Positions 1 to 11,553 are shown, counted from the stretch's first letter. The stretch: 64,000 nucleotides of DNA from Pisaster brevispinus (GCA_023634235.1 JAMKCF010000060.1:1-64000), one strand, 5' to 3'. Numbers and translations: made by a program. The notes: generated by a model from the sequence alone, not told the origin.

Positions 1-1780
1 ATCCGCCCCTTGAATGGTGAAATACAATATCTAGAAAATTTGGAAGAATGTGGGTTTGCTATCAGTTAGTTTTACATTTGGAATAGGGCCAGAATATTTG
101 AGATAAGCGTTACCAGTTATGAGGTTTTATTAATATGTCCCAAATGGACTTTTCTGCAATCAAGGGTAAACAAGTGATTGGCATTTCAAGATGGTTGGAA
201 AGTTTTAAATTTTGCCTTTGGACATTATTTCATATCCGGGTCATAAATAAAGCACGTTGGACCAATTTCTGTTATTTCTGTCTTCTTTTTCCATACTACG
301 TTTGTTCGTTTCTGTATATTCAAAAAATGGTTGCTTACCTCGACTGGCTTTAGTTTGTCTGTAGTTGTACCATTCCATTCACTGTGAATGAGTTGTCTGG
401 TACGCCATTTTGTCAGACAATCAGCTGGACCTTTCCATGCAGCAGAGTTGACCGCTCCTCTGATCTGAATGATTCACTTGATCGTCTACCGACCACGGGC
501 AAACACCATTTCCTTCTTTATCGCTCAAGAGGGAGGTATATATAACCAGAACTAGTGTAGAAAACTTAATTATCCTTAGAATGTCTGCCTTTCAGCCAGC
601 ACAAAACATGCAGACGACTTTATATGCAAACATTTGCAAAATGTGTGCTTATTGATAAAATTGAATGGTTGGCCACCCTCTTGCTATTAGCTCCTACGAC
701 ATTGAACGATCGTTGCGACCTAATGAATTCAAATGATCTGTTTTGACCAGTGAAATGTAAATTGTTAAAACTGAAATACTTCTTTGTTACTGTTGAATGT
801 TGATGTGATGGAGCATACGTTTTAGATGAGCAAGACGATTAAGTTTAAAAAGTCTTAGTTTTAATTGGCCGGAGAAAGAGCTATGTTTGGGTTTAAACTA
901 AACAAAAAAATACCAATTGGCAGGTGATGGCGAATGTGGACAGCGTCATTTAGCCATAGTTTGCTGGGAAATAATTAATAGCATGTTTTCATACTCCCGT
1001 AATCAATTGTGCTTTAAAATCGTCAATATTTTGAGACGCGAAGTTCAAGAATTACCCGCTTCATCTGTGAGCTTAAAAATATATTTTTTTTTTACAAACT
1101 GTAGTAGTAGGCTATGCCAGCCAATTCGGTGTGAAATTGAAGGCGCAAGGTTTACCTGCCCTCAGTTGTATTTTAAGCTTTCAATGAAATAAAAACATGT
1201 TCAACCATACTTTCCAAAAACCCACTGTTTCTTTTTCTGATTTAGGGTTGAAAATGTGCACCATCTCCCTGGAAACAATCTTAACAGTCAGTTATATTCT
1301 CTTGGAAATAAATGTTTCTGTTGAAGTTAAATCTGTTGAAGTTCTTCTCAAGACTCTCAAACTTTGTTCAGAAAATTGTGATGCTTCTTTTGCCAACTGC
1401 ATGTTACACTGTGGTCTAAATTGCACCTAAATTGCTTCAGCAATTCATGTGAAGAGAAGCAAAAGAGAAATGTTCAACAAATGTCAACAAGATAAACCAC
1501 TGACATAGAAAAACAGGTTAACAGGTGGGACCAACATTCCCCTCAAGAGACTCTAGAATAATGGATCTGAAGCAGGGTATATAATATAAAAGAGCATGGA
1601 AAGACACCACCACAAATAAACAGAGTCTAATGTGCACACTCAGGTACAAAGTACAGAAGTTGAGCCTTTTCGGGAGACTACTTACCGTTGAACCCAGTGG
1701 ACAAGTATGCTGTTCTGTGATGTTAAAATTCGATATGTTTATCAATCTATCGTTTCCCGTAACTGTGAGTAAGGACTTAG
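1..1780. other. Intergenic DNA, no supported gene
   Basis: AT-rich sequence with only short, frequently interrupted open frames and no recognisable domain, splice chain or RNA gene. No repeat was recognised except an isolated T-run near 1081-1091. I see nothing here that can be annotated as functional. Confidence 0.6.
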
Positions 1781-1789
1781 ACTGTTAGC

Positions 1790-2345
1790 TACTTGGTGTT
1801 CGACATGGGGCGTGGTGTAGCCACCCCGGCCCGCCGTAATATGTCTTCATTGTGAGCTTGGAATCGCTGGAATTCTTTGGAAGTTTTTTGGAGGGGGGGG
1901 GGGTCTTCTTTACAAAAAGAAAATAGTGTGTTCAGTATGTCAAACTACAGCGTCCACATTGTTCAAGCCAACGACTCCCAACTGTGTCAATTTGTTCTCT
2001 ACCATACTGGAATTTCCCAAAATATATGTAGATAAAAGGGACACCACAAGATGAAAAGATGAAAAGATAACTGTACTGGATTTGCCCAATTCTACACTTT
2101 ATAAGTGTTCGGCAAAGACTATGAAGCACCATTTCGGCAAGCACATGTTTTGCTAAGAGAGCAGTGACCATTGTTTGCACCACTGTATTGTTGCATAATG
2201 AAAGAGTTGATTGCGTCCAGTGCACATTATGTTCACATTTCAGCCCATTTGGTGCCCAACATGAGCATGGCGTACCCCCTATTGTGTCTTCATTGCGTGC
2301 TTGGAATCTTAGGAATTCGTTAGGGATTATATGGGGGTACTTCTA
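1790..2345 (+). repeat. Dispersed repeat family A, copies 1 and 2 (diverged)
   Basis: Two adjacent partial copies of a dispersed repeat. Part of 1790-1890 (shared words such as 'cttcattg' and 'gcttggaatc') recurs at 2285-2345. The block 1945-2345 is matched at lower identity by 3120-3670, with shared words 'actggaatttccca', 'ttggtgccc' and 'gcttggaatct' in the same order. Short plus and minus open frames over this block do not agree between copies, so it is read as repeat, not gene. A long G-run at about 1893-1902 sits between the copies. Confidence 0.55.
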
Positions 2346-2394
2346 ATTCTGTACCAGAAACTTTGATATTTAAACAAATAAGGAGACCGCTAAC

Positions 2395-2450
2395 ACAGGG
2401 CTAGATTGCTCAGCTTGAAAGAGCGCTGTGAAATAACAATACAACTATGA
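2395..2450 (+). repeat. Degenerate tRNA-like SINE head
   Basis: Follows repeat A copy 2 directly. 'attgctcagcttg' followed by 'gagcgctg' resembles a decayed tRNA A-box and D-arm. No B-box is preserved. The same arrangement, repeat A followed by a tRNA-like head, occurs at 3708-3783, which supports one composite element rather than chance. Confidence 0.35.
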
Positions 2451-2479
2451 GCCCAAGTTAACATAATGCCCCCCAAAAT

Positions 2480-2960
2480 GCTGGACTTACCCTTAGTGTT
2501 GTTTCCTAATTTTGGCCTAAAATGTATGGACTTTTAATAATTCCGTTAATGCCGGACAGTCATCTCTTGAGGTTTTTTTTATATTTTGTTTATGTCTTGC
2601 CAATTTTTTGTTTAAATGCAGGACTTACCCCTTGATGATTTTTTTTAGTGTTGTTTCCTAATTTTGGCCTAAAATGTATGGACTTTTAATAATTATGTTA
2701 ATGCCGGACAGTCATATCTTGAGTTTTTTATTTATTTTTTTTATGTCTTGCCAATTTTTTTTTAAATGCAGGACTTACCCCTTGATGATATTTTTTTAAC
2801 TTTAAGCCAAAATTTGAGGAAAATAGGCCCAATGGTGGGATTTCCCCTTAGAATTTGTTCAGTTTTTGCCCAAATATGATGAGAATGTATGGCTTATCCC
2901 TTGTGAATTTGTTTTATAAAAATGATGGACTTACCCCGTGTGGTTTTTTCAGTAGGTCGA
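2480..2960 (+). repeat. Tandem repeat of about 152 bp (two copies plus partials)
   Basis: The block beginning 'agtgttgtttcctaatttt' at 2495 recurs at 2647, an offset of 152 bp, with the same internal order (cctaaaatgtatggac, atgccggacagtcat, T-run, ggacttaccccttgatga). Two further weaker units reach about 2950. There is no open frame through the copies. Confidence 0.75.
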
Positions 2961-3109
2961 GAGTACCCGGTGATGAACCCCTTGGTTTGGCTCAAGGAAA
3001 CTTATAATGAGTAGTGCTTCTTTAATGAAAAGGCGATACTCGCGTGGCAAAGCAGTGGTCCACAGTGCTTGTCCTCATCGTCCGGGCACACCTTGGAAGA
3101 ACTACTGGG

Positions 3110-3670
3110 TAGTCAAGTTACGGCGTCCACGTTGTGCATCCCACTACATTGTACTCCCCACCTTGTCAATTGGTTCTCTGCCACACTGGAATTTCCCAAT
3201 GTATAGAGAAAAGGTACACTACACACCAAATATAGTGCATCTAAAAGAAACGGTTATACCCTTACAACATAACACACTACTTATTATTTATGTTGGAATT
3301 CAAGATCCAATCAAAAGTGACGTAACAAAAGTATATGAATCTTACGACTTCTTATTTCGCGAGGTCAACGGTCAAAATATGCAGCGTAATGGTAGTGTGA
3401 TTTGCCCAAATCAACACTTTAGGGTTGGCAAAGACTATATGGCGAGCCATTTTGGCAAGCAATTGTTTTGCTATTCAATTTGATAGAAATGATCATTGTA
3501 TGCACTGACATAATTGTTGCACAATGCGATAGTTGCTTGCGTCCGGTGCACTTAATGTTCGTATTTCAGCCTTTTTGGTGCCCGACGGGGGCATGTGTGT
3601 GTACCCCTATTATATTCATTGTGCGCTTGGAATCTCGTGGATTTTTAAAGGATTTTACAAAAGGGTAGGC
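3110..3670 (+). repeat. Dispersed repeat family A, copy 3
   Basis: Collinear with 1945-2345 at reduced identity, but longer because it contains an extra segment near 3240-3400. The open frame at 3007-3483 crosses this repeat. It has no recognisable domain and is not conserved in the other copies, so it is not called as a gene. Confidence 0.55.
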
Positions 3671-3707
3671 CTACTTTTGTAGCATTGACAAAATAGGGAG
3701 ACCGCCT

Positions 3708-3783
3708 ACACAGGGTTAGATAGCTCAGTCGATACAACGCCGTCACATTAAACAGTTGTAGATTCAATTACTGCTATAGTCAA
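3708..3783 (+). repeat. tRNA-derived SINE head, degenerate
   Basis: 'tagctcagtcg' (3721-3731) is a good match to a tRNA A-box, followed by 'gccgtc' and, at about 3758-3770, a decayed B-box ('gtagattcaatta'). Spacing is tRNA-like, but the acceptor and T-arm do not pair well, so this is a SINE remnant and not a functional tRNA gene. Confidence 0.5.
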
Positions 3784-3815
3784 GTTTAATTTGTTCAACC
3801 CTAAAAAAAAATATT

Positions 3816-4211
3816 TTAATTATAATTAGTCGCTTGAACGGGGACTGTTGTTATCATGAACCCGACGTTTGCGCGAACGGTTGCGATCTGTTTGTGCATA
3901 TGGAACGCAGCCCAGATGTTGTAAACGGTCCCTGAACTGCTGCGGTGCGAGCTGCACGGTTGGCTGGTTGAGACTGGCCTCCTTGGTGATTTGAGGCGGA
4001 GCGATCCCTTCATAATCTGGTCGGACGTGGAGCGACCCTTATAGGATGGTGGCCTGGAACTTCCAAGAAATCTCCCGAACTGCCGTGTTCCGGAGGGCCC
4101 ATTTGCCGTTTCAGACGAATCTCCGGATTGGTTCACTTCTTGCCCTTTGCCTCTAAGGACATTTCTTTTGTTGATAAACCAACCGCTCTGGTAGGCAAAG
4201 ACGGCCGAATG
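3816..4211 (-). other. Unexplained open frame without ATG near its start (possible exon)
   Basis: On the minus strand one frame is open for 131 codons from just after a TAA at 4214-4212 to a stop at 3818-3816. The predicted peptide is rich in Ser, Arg, Gly and Pro in its middle (stretches such as SPRRPVSTSQP and SSHRSSSG). There is no ATG in the first part of the frame; 4136 is a GTG. It is visibly more GC-rich than its surroundings, and a CCAAT/TATA/GC-box-like cluster lies 110-180 bp upstream on the same strand. No strong GT donor is seen inside it. I do not recognise a family. It could be an exon, an old gene fragment or a chance frame in a GC-rich patch. Confidence 0.3.
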
Positions 4212-4321
4212 TTAGCAAAACATCGGGCTGTGAAGTTGTAATAGAAATTTCTCTATTCGGTTATCATGGTCTCGATCGATGCCCGATAGCTCAAACACTC
4301 ACTGAACTCACCGTGTAATGA

Positions 4322-4392
4322 ATCGTTTGATTGGCTGTTTCACACGGACCTTCCGATTGGTATATATTGGCTGGGGGGGCGGAGTCGGCAAG
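4322..4392. promoter_or_regulatory. Promoter-like cluster (CCAAT x3, TATA-like, GC box)
   Basis: Three ATTGG motifs (inverted CCAAT boxes) lie within about 50 bp ('gattggctg', 'gattggtatatattggc'), interleaved with TATATA and followed by 'ggggggcggagtc', a GC-box-like motif. The surroundings are otherwise AT-rich. CCAAT orientation would fit transcription leftward toward the open frame at 3816-4211, but direction is not proven. Confidence 0.35.
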
Positions 4393-5024
4393 ACTTGAGA
4401 ACAGAAAAGTATGGGCGGCTTTGCTGCTAAAAATGCACTGTTTTATTTTTGCACGAATAATCCTATTACCAACTCTGGTGCTCGTTTACATTATCCAAAA
4501 CAACAAGTATACACGGCCTAAACTTGCTTTCATATAGTTTTTGGTAAAATAGTAAATTTTTCTTAAGCCAGTGTATACATTAAGTGATGCTTCAACTGCC
4601 GCTTCATACATACATACAAAAATTAGAAAAGTTTCACTTCATACAGTTTTTCCTTTTATTATTTACTTCAAAGATTTGTTTCTGTCAGTTTTTCAGATAC
4701 TCAAGGCCTGCCGTACAGATGCTCAGTGTCAACGAACAAATTGAAGAACGATCTATTCAGCATAAGCCATTGTGTTTGAAGGTCAAACCAACACCTTGCT
4801 TTGTGAGTCTTCGATCTTCCACTCTGGCCAATGGCTCAAGTGCCCTGAAGGTCTAATCAGAATAACCCATTGTGTCAACCGTCCTCTTCGTTGCTCCTTC
4901 CGTTTGCTCATTGCTTAAATTGAACTGTATCCTGTGTACCCCTCTGTATTATACTCTTTAGGGCAACAATGACCTGGTCTTGGTTTATGTTTTGTTAATT
5001 GACCTCATAATAGACCGATCCATT

Positions 5025-5215
5025 AGGCTCGATCCGCCCACGGCGCACGACGTGTGGGCAAGAGAACACGTGAACCTCTCCCATGCCATTCTGCACAACT
5101 CTGCCGCGCGCGCCAAGCATACGTGCACGCATGTTGGACTTTTGGTTGCGCAATCAGGGCTGTGATTGGTCAATACGCAATGGGGCGGAGCTTAATTGAC
5201 ATTGGACCGCTCTAT
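5025..5215. promoter_or_regulatory. CpG-rich promoter-like island
   Basis: A short GC- and CpG-rich patch in AT-rich DNA. It contains 'gcccacggcgcacgacgtg', an E-box CACGTG at about 5068, 'ccgcgcgcgcc', a CCAAT box on the minus strand ('tgattggtcaata' at about 5163) and 'ggggcggagc' (about 5181). The overlapping plus and minus open frames are a by-product of this composition. No start exon with a good donor was identified next to it. Confidence 0.35.
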
Positions 5216-5629
5216 TACAATACGAGTGCGCTAATAACAACAAATAAGTATTTTGATAACAGCGGTGTGTTGTGCCTACCAGTTTGGTCAACGTCCCCTT
5301 GACTAATCAAAATACCACCTACAAGTCATTTTACTTAACATCATTGGCCAGGTACAATGTTTTCCTTCCTTTATTCTAAGACTCAACCCAGCCGCACAAT
5401 TACCCAAAAGTTATGTTTCGTCCATGGCGTTGGAGAAATGGATGAGAAGGGTGCAGGCCGCGAAGACGGAACCCAACTCAACATGATGTTCATGCGCACT
5501 ATTTTATCATAAGACAAAACAAGTGCGTACAGTTTTAAACGACCTCTGAGTGCCTCCTCCAAGTACCCCTTACCACCACGTTACATTATGCAACGTTTTA
5601 CACCCACGAAGTGCGACATCCCTATGGGT

Positions 5630-6055
5630 GCACCCAATTAAAAAAACTTCCCATGAATATTCAAAAATAAGTTTTAAAAATACTTTTAGAAGTCTTACAG
5701 CTTTTTATAGTTAAGGAAACAAAATCCTGAACTTGTATCCTCAGCTCAATTTGTTAAGGAGTGTCACAAGGCCCATCGAGTTATTCTCCCTCCAAATATA
5801 AACACCCCAATACTGCTGTGTAAATTTCCAAACGTCTGAGCTTTACCTTGAAAATTTCCCTACACCTCTGGGCAAATAGGAAATTTTTTCGGGGCCTAAG
5901 TCATCCAAAATACCTCAGGTTGGAAAAGAACGAACATCAAGTCACATCTGAGCTTCATTGTTCATTGTAACTCTTTTATTGGGCTCTCAAATCTGTCTAG
6001 AATTAATGAGACCGACCCTCTGCTCTCTCCCTATGGGGTGCACCCCGCTAGTCAC
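5630..6055 (-). repeat. Dispersed repeat family B, copy 1 (reverse orientation)
   Basis: The reverse complement of this block lines up with 15590-16065 and 43490-43920. Shared words include the 'cag(c/a)cgtttggaa' region and the 'ccccgaaaaaatt' region. Both ends carry a GGGTGCACC-like word ('gggtgcaccc' near 5628, 'ggggtgcacccc' near 6036), which may mark the element boundaries. No coding capacity is seen. Confidence 0.5.
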
Positions 6056-6149
6056 ATTAAATATAACAGAGATTAATGTAATGTAAAATCAGTGCACACA
6101 GATTTTAGAGCGCCGAAGAGGCAAAATGGGGAACTTCTGGACCTCAATA

Positions 6150-6330
6150 CTGTTATTAGGATGTTTATTTACGCATGGGCACCATTTCAGCAAGTGATGT
6201 TTTGTTCTCATCGTTGATAACATGGTCATTGGGTTTGCACTGATCTATTGCTGCATCAAAGAAGTTACCTATAAGTGAAATGGCGAAGTGAAGTGCACAT
6301 TAATTTTCACATTTCAGCAAGAGTTCCTCA
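6150..6330 (+). repeat. Dispersed repeat family A, copy 4 (partial)
   Basis: The segment 'gggcaccatttcagcaag' followed by 'tgttttg' and 'gtgcacattaattttcacatttcagc' matches the second half of copies 2 and 3 in order. It is truncated and strongly diverged. Confidence 0.4.
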
Positions 6331-8590
6331 TTTACCATCTTTAGCCAGTGCCTGCCTTTATCTTTGGGGTGCAAACCCATTTGTTGTTTATATCAGATAA
6401 CTTCATTTTAAAAATACAAATTGCTCTGAAAGAGTGTATAACCAAAAGAAATGTTAAACGATTTTAATATAGAGGCTTGTGATTTCGCCCACTTTCATAA
6501 GGACTCTTGGGTTAAATTCCACCACATCTCACTGGATCCCCACAACATCAATAATGTTTGCGAAAGCTTCAATAGAAAAACAGATCTGCATGAGGCATGA
6601 AGACGAGTTTAAAGACGGCCCTTTCTAAAGCTTGTGAGTTCCCACAGTCTTTTAACCCTTCAATCTCAGATTTCAAACTCCACTCTACTAATAAATCTTG
6701 TTCTCCATTTTAAGAAATATTTTGCTGTGATTATGCTCCTGGTAGATTGTTAGCCCTTGTGTTAATATATTATTACACTTTATAGAGTCCTGTGACTTTG
6801 TATTTAGTTGGCCATTTTGACAATACATATTTTTTTAAAGCGTAATAAGTGTGATAACGTTCAGCTCGGCACTGTGCTCCTCCCTTTTCACATGTTTTAT
6901 TCCGTTGTTTTTGGCCATTGCAGCCAGGACACCTGCAGCGGGTGATCAAACGGTTATTATATAGTTTGCGTGTTGGTTGTTCACAGGATGGATCACGATG
7001 TGATCTCTTGAAGCTCCATTCCATGTAAAGGTTGGGATTCCTTTTGGGTTTGTCATATGCATGGTTTATGGATTCAGACTTCTGTGTAGGCCTACTTGTT
7101 CAGTACTTAGTTCTCTCTAGTGCCTCGTCTCCTATGCATTTTCCAAAAAGTGTTTTTTAGAGTTCCTCATCTGTACATTAACATCAATCAATATGAATGC
7201 GTAGTTAGAAAAGCTGAAGGGACAGCAAAAGTATTTACGGTATAGGCTACCCGAATAGGAATGTTTAAGCAGTCCCTCATCTCTCTCAGTTCCCCCGCTT
7301 TTTCCAGAAAGGTAGTTTCCGTTCAAGGCGCTTCGATGGCAAAAGTTGTACCACCAGGCTCCTTTCAGCCTGACGGCGCAATTGCCGCCTCCCGATGCCC
7401 CATCACGATCAAAATCAAACGTGGTGAAGTAAAAATTATTGTGATGTGTCAAAGAGTCACCTGAAATAAAAACATATTCATATTCATGTTCATTCCTTAA
7501 TCAGGTAGTCCCTACAAACACGCTGAAAACTCCCGGATCAGAATCGAGCCAGATTCCAGGTCCCTTTTAGGACCTATGACTCGGAATCTGTGATAAAAAG
7601 AAAAAAGAAAAAAGACCGGGAAGTAGAAATTGGTAAAACTGACGCAAAATCCAAGAAAAAATTTCATCTTTAAAAACCAGTTTCCGGGTCAGCCTGTCCA
7701 AGAAACAGGTCAGGCCCATTGAGACCCGCAACCCAGTTCAATCCTGAACCCGGAGTTTTTAGAGTGGTTGTTTTAAAAACCGGAAGTCTTTGAAAATAAA
7801 TAATTTAACTGTCGAGAGTAAACTTGGTTGAAAAGTACACAGTCATTTTCTTTTGAACTGGGAAAAAAACCCACAAACAAACACCCCAACACCCCAAACA
7901 CACTCACACAAAAGCAGAGGGCTTTACAATAAGTTTTGAGAGCATTCCAGATATGTGCTCCCAAATAAAAAAATAACTCGTTTTGGCTTGTTAATGCCAT
8001 TGAATACTTTTGTTATTTGTGTTAATATGTGTTGCTTTTAAAAAAACATTTTTTTATAACTTTGGTGTGTTGTAATTTTATTCAATTGTGCTGCTTTTAT
8101 AGTTGATTTATTTTTATTTGCTGAAAACAATTTTTTTTGTAATTATCTTGATTGTATCAGAATGTACAATCGAAAAGTCTATATAAACAATAAACACAGA
8201 TGAGAGTATAATACAAAGGCAAGTATTGAAGCATAACATTTACTTAATCACAAGAAAGAGGAAATATCCGCAAACCAAGGAACTGTCAAAAAGCATCTAT
8301 TTTATCTAAAGGGGTTGTTGTACATTGCCAAATAAATAAATAAATAAATAAATAAATAAAAATGTTTAAATAGAAACCAAAACTTTTCTATGTTGTCAGC
8401 TGAACAAATTTGTGTTCAAATTGCTTTGACAAATATCTCCTGAAGCCTGCTAGCTATAACACATTTAAAGCCTTAGAAATGAAGCTGTGAGTGGTGCTGT
8501 CTTGAGAAACCATTATTTTGAAGAGGATCAAAATTGGGGTGAAAAACTGAGTGTAAGCCTGCCCATAGAAATGTAGCTGCTGTAAGTCAG
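6331..8590. other. Intergenic DNA upstream of the oxidase locus
   Basis: Only short open frames on both strands without recognisable domains. The overlapping plus and minus frames at 7132-7464 lie in a slightly GC-richer patch but show no splice chain or family signature. The stretch 7610-8000 is purine-rich. The poly(A/T) and ATTT-rich stretch at 8040-8160 is low-complexity. Confidence 0.5.
8328..8361 (+). repeat. (AAAT)n microsatellite
   Basis: An uninterrupted run of eight aaat units. Simple sequence, probably length-variable. Confidence 0.9.
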
Positions 8591-8600
8591 GTTTGTCAAC

Positions 8601-8640
8601 ATAGATGTACATGTACATGTTCATTGTACATGTACATTAC
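8601..8640. repeat. TGTACATGTACAT inverted repeat
   Basis: 'tgtacatgtacat' is followed after a short spacer by another 'tgtacatgtacat'. Because the word is its own near reverse complement, the block can fold on itself. A related word recurs at 8779-8793 just before the oxidase start codon. TACATGTA-type words are over-represented throughout the window. Confidence 0.6.
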
Positions 8641-8827
8641 ACACACAAAAAGGCAGGAATGAACGGCAAGGCATTTGCCAACCTAGTCAGCAAGTGAAAG
8701 ACTGGTTATGTGACAAAGGGTATTGAACTTTGCACAATCCATATCGAGGTTATAGTTCAGTGGGGCATATATATCTTTACATGTACATGTATATGTAAGT
8801 GCAGCTGCTGTGAACATTTGTTTCATA

Positions 8828-8932
8828 ATGACAGACCAATATGACTGCATTGTGATAGGTGCGGGTGTTTTGGGTTCCAGCACAGCCTACCAGCTTTCAA
8901 AAGATGGGTATAAAGTGTTGCTTTTGGACCAG
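8828..8932 (+). CDS. PIPOX: PIPOX-type oxidase, exon 1 (N-terminal FAD-binding fold)
   Basis: 35 codons from ATG 8828 (MTDQYDCIVIGAGVLG...) to a consensus donor CAG|GTAAGT at 8932/8933. GAGVLG fits the GxGxxG dinucleotide-binding turn, and the segment ends in LLLDQ, the expected second beta strand whose acidic residue contacts the FAD ribose. A second in-frame ATG at 8810 would add six residues. I chose 8828 because MTDQ begins just before the first beta strand, as in the family. Exon phase is 0. Confidence 0.85.
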
Positions 8933-9532
8933 GTAAGTCTGGGAACTAAATGGATAATATTTGGTAATACACTCCCTTATATGCCCGCAGGGTGCATGTT
9001 GATTTTAGTACAGAGTGAAGCTAACTCACTGCATGTTGTATGTGTTTTCAATATGCATGGGTGAATTACAGGCATTTTTTTATGAACGCGTTTCAGTCCT
9101 CTGGTTTTCAATCAACACATTTGTCAATAAACTGTGAAAGTTTCGGAGTCATGTTTACTATAAAAAAAACTTAAAACTAACACAAATCATTTTTGTCAGG
9201 AACTTTGCGCAAGATGTAGTCTTGCCCCATAAATAGTACAAATCCATTTGTATGGGGCTTATAGGTCTTCTTATTGTGCTTACAATATTCTCACATAGAT
9301 GTAAATCCGACAGATTTGATAGTTGTAATCAAATTTATATATTTTTTTAAAACCATTGCATTTACATTCATTTATTCCCCTTTGTTTTCATGACATATTT
9401 ATTTCCACTCCTTGCTGTATGGTAGTCCAATGACAAACCAATGCAGAAATGTATGACATCAAGTAAATAATTAATGAGTACACAAATTTACCTTGTCAAA
9501 AATATGATATATTATATTATTTTTGGTTTCAG

Positions 9533-9686
9533 TTTTCATTACCTCATAGTCGAGGCAGTTCACATGGTGCAGTGCGTGTCATCCGCTACCCTTATAAAGA
9601 CCCCAGACTTGAAGCTGCAATGCCTGAACAGAATCAGATGTGGTCTCAACTAGAAAAAGAGTTGTCTACAACGTTGACTCAGTTAG
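9533..9686 (+). CDS. PIPOX: PIPOX-type oxidase, exon 2 (SRGSSHG motif)
   Basis: Acceptor 'ttttggtttcag' ends at 9532. The exon opens in phase 0 as FSLPHSRGSSHGAVRVIRYP, directly continuing exon 1's LLLDQ. SRGSSHG followed by R-x-I-R is the conserved FAD-contact region of sarcosine oxidases. It continues PEQNQMWSQLEKE, aligned with the family's helix that ends in W-x-x-L-E. The likely donor is G|GTTTTT at 9687 (phase 1). The donor is weak, so the 3' end is uncertain by a few bases. Confidence 0.8.
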
Positions 9687-9774
9687 GTTTTTACACATTT
9701 TTTTCTAACATTTTATTTGATAGACTGCACACCATGTTATTAAGTGATACTCTCTGTTTTTAACCAGAATTTAG

Positions 9775-9890
9775 AAATAGGCCCCCTTGCATACAAACCA
9801 AACAGTGCTGTCACTGGGGTCAATGAAGACCTTTCATTGGCTGAGAGCAGTGCACATTTCCATTGTTTGACCTCAGCGAAGACTGTACAA
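9775..9890 (+). CDS. PIPOX: PIPOX-type oxidase, probable exon 3 (boundaries uncertain)
   Basis: An acceptor-like 'tttttaaccagaatttag' precedes a frame reading EIGPLAYKPNSAVTGVNEDL, which fits the family's TGLLxxG...N/S...GV segment after the exon 2 helix. Starting after 'tttag' gives phase compatibility with exon 2 ending at 9686. The 3' boundary is not clear: the frame stays open to 9947 and no consensus donor is evident, so the end given is approximate. Similarity to the family is weaker than for exons 1 and 2. Confidence 0.45.
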
Positions 9891-10679
9891 GTCTCGCGCG
9901 TCTTCGAAGTTCTGGGTCCATTGTGGTCCCAACCATATGGAGTTTGACGTGGGTGAGATTTTGTTTTGTCAATTATTTTAGATTAATAGTTTATTACCAT
10001 GAAAATCATAAATGTTTTTGGGAGTGTAATACTAATTGATAAAAATTATGAAAGTAAGAACACTTCAACGGTATCAGAAGAAAACCTGAGAATTAAACTT
10101 GGCCTCAGCTTCCGGTTCTTGCCAATTTTTTTTAATTTGTGCTCTCCTCCGATCACCAAACTTATGCAAACGCTTGTTTTGGTCAGCGAGATGCTGTAAT
10201 CGCCATACACTAAGCCTATGGTCATTGAGTTGTAAATGTCCTCTATAAACTGCGTCACGATGGATTTACAAAAGGGGTTTCTAAAAGTTAAGACCAAATA
10301 AGCATCCTTGTCCCATAGTTTTACTTTTGTTTCAATAAAAACTTATTTTTTGTCCTCATTGTAAAAGCTAAAACTCATTTTATAAAAATTATAATGAGTA
10401 TTGTTGTTCAGATTTTTTTTATAGATTTGAAAATAACGATTTGATTTCAGAAAAAATATGTTCTTAGTTTGACATGTTTTTTGTTCCGATACACGCGAGA
10501 CTTTCACAGTCTATTGGATAAAGCATCCAAATTTCTTGTAACCTTAAAAATAGGGCATCTAGATTGCTCACTTAAAATAATAGTAGGAGTCTATAAGGTG
10601 CTTTTAAACTTTGTAAAAAAGCACATATTACTACCCCTGTTCATTTGGCCTTAAGCATTCTTGAAACCAGTTCAACTCC

Positions 10680-10895
10680 TTCAGTGTATGCAGAACCAAC
10701 AGTCAAATGGATGCCCAGGTGGATAATCATTCACATCGCAGGGAGCATTTACTCTTAGGTGTTTGGGAAGCAATTTGTAGTTTAATCGTGTCATGCCCAT
10801 GAGCAGGAGTGTCTTGACTGGGCTTCGAACCCACTGTCCGATGACTCGGTCATGAGAACTTGAGTTTGATGGTCTGGACCACTTGTCCTATGAAA
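10680..10895 (-). repeat. tRNA-derived SINE, minus strand
   Basis: Read on the minus strand, a clear B-box ('gggttcgaagcccag') follows a tRNA-like A-box region at tRNA spacing. It is followed by 'caagacac', 'attgcttc' and 'agtaaatg', the order I recall from common marine-invertebrate tRNA SINEs. It lies inside the intron region between oxidase exons 3 and 4. Degenerate, so probably inactive. Confidence 0.6.
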
Positions 10896-11129
10896 CACTA
10901 CAGTGATTGAATGTGAAACAGAAGGAATGGAGACATCTTAAAGCAGGGTGTTTTAAGGACATCAGGTTGCCACCCACGCTAACATTATACAGTGTTGCAC
11001 AATCATTCATCCCTGGTTGACAGAACTAATTAACTTTTCAGTGATTTCAGCGTGGAGTTTTTTCATTATATGTTAGAAATGTACCGTCATTTAACACATG
11101 TCCCTGTTATATTTTCTCTCTACACTCAG

Positions 11130-11337
11130 TAAAGCTCCTTCCTTAATCATCACTCCTTCGCGGAACAAATGGTATACTGGTTACCTTCACTGTGCCAGGC
11201 TGGCTGGTCACTCTTATATGGAGTTGAGCCAAGAGCAACTCGGAGAAAGCTACCCTGAATGTACCTTCCCTGGACATTGTGCTTTAAGACTTGATTTACT
11301 GACAATAGATGCGCACAAGGCTGTGCAGGGCTTGCAG
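11130..11337 (+). CDS. PIPOX: PIPOX-type oxidase, exon 4 (AHKAV segment)
   Basis: The frame reads SYMELSQEQLGESYPE...DAHKAVQGLQ up to a CAG|GTGTGT donor at 11337/11338, phase 0. This matches the family's L-S-x-E-E-L-x-x-x-F/Y-P and the A-x-K-A-V/L-x-A-L-Q segment. The start is ambiguous. Acceptor 'ctctctacactcag' at 11129 would add about 23 unfamiliar residues; 'cactgtgccag' at 11198 gives a better family fit. The usual paired glycines before AHKA are replaced by LT, a possible sign of decay. Confidence 0.6.
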
Positions 11338-11553
11338 GTGTGTTTGTTGTAAGCTTTTGTAATTTAGAGGTGATAAATCAAGGGTATGGGATAGCTTTTT
11401 AAAAAACTATATATGTTCATTTTTAATGTAATTTTTTTATCAACATTATCTTTGGCAATACTGACAGCTCATCTTAAGATTAATCTTAGTGCTTTGTGAA
11501 ATCAGTCCCTGGTCATTCATTTTTACAAAGTTCTTTTCCTCTTTATCGTACAG

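Noticed and set aside
7132..7464. Overlapping plus and minus frames as an antisense gene pair
   Set aside because: Both are under 110 codons, lack domains and splice chains, and arise from a slightly GC-richer patch.
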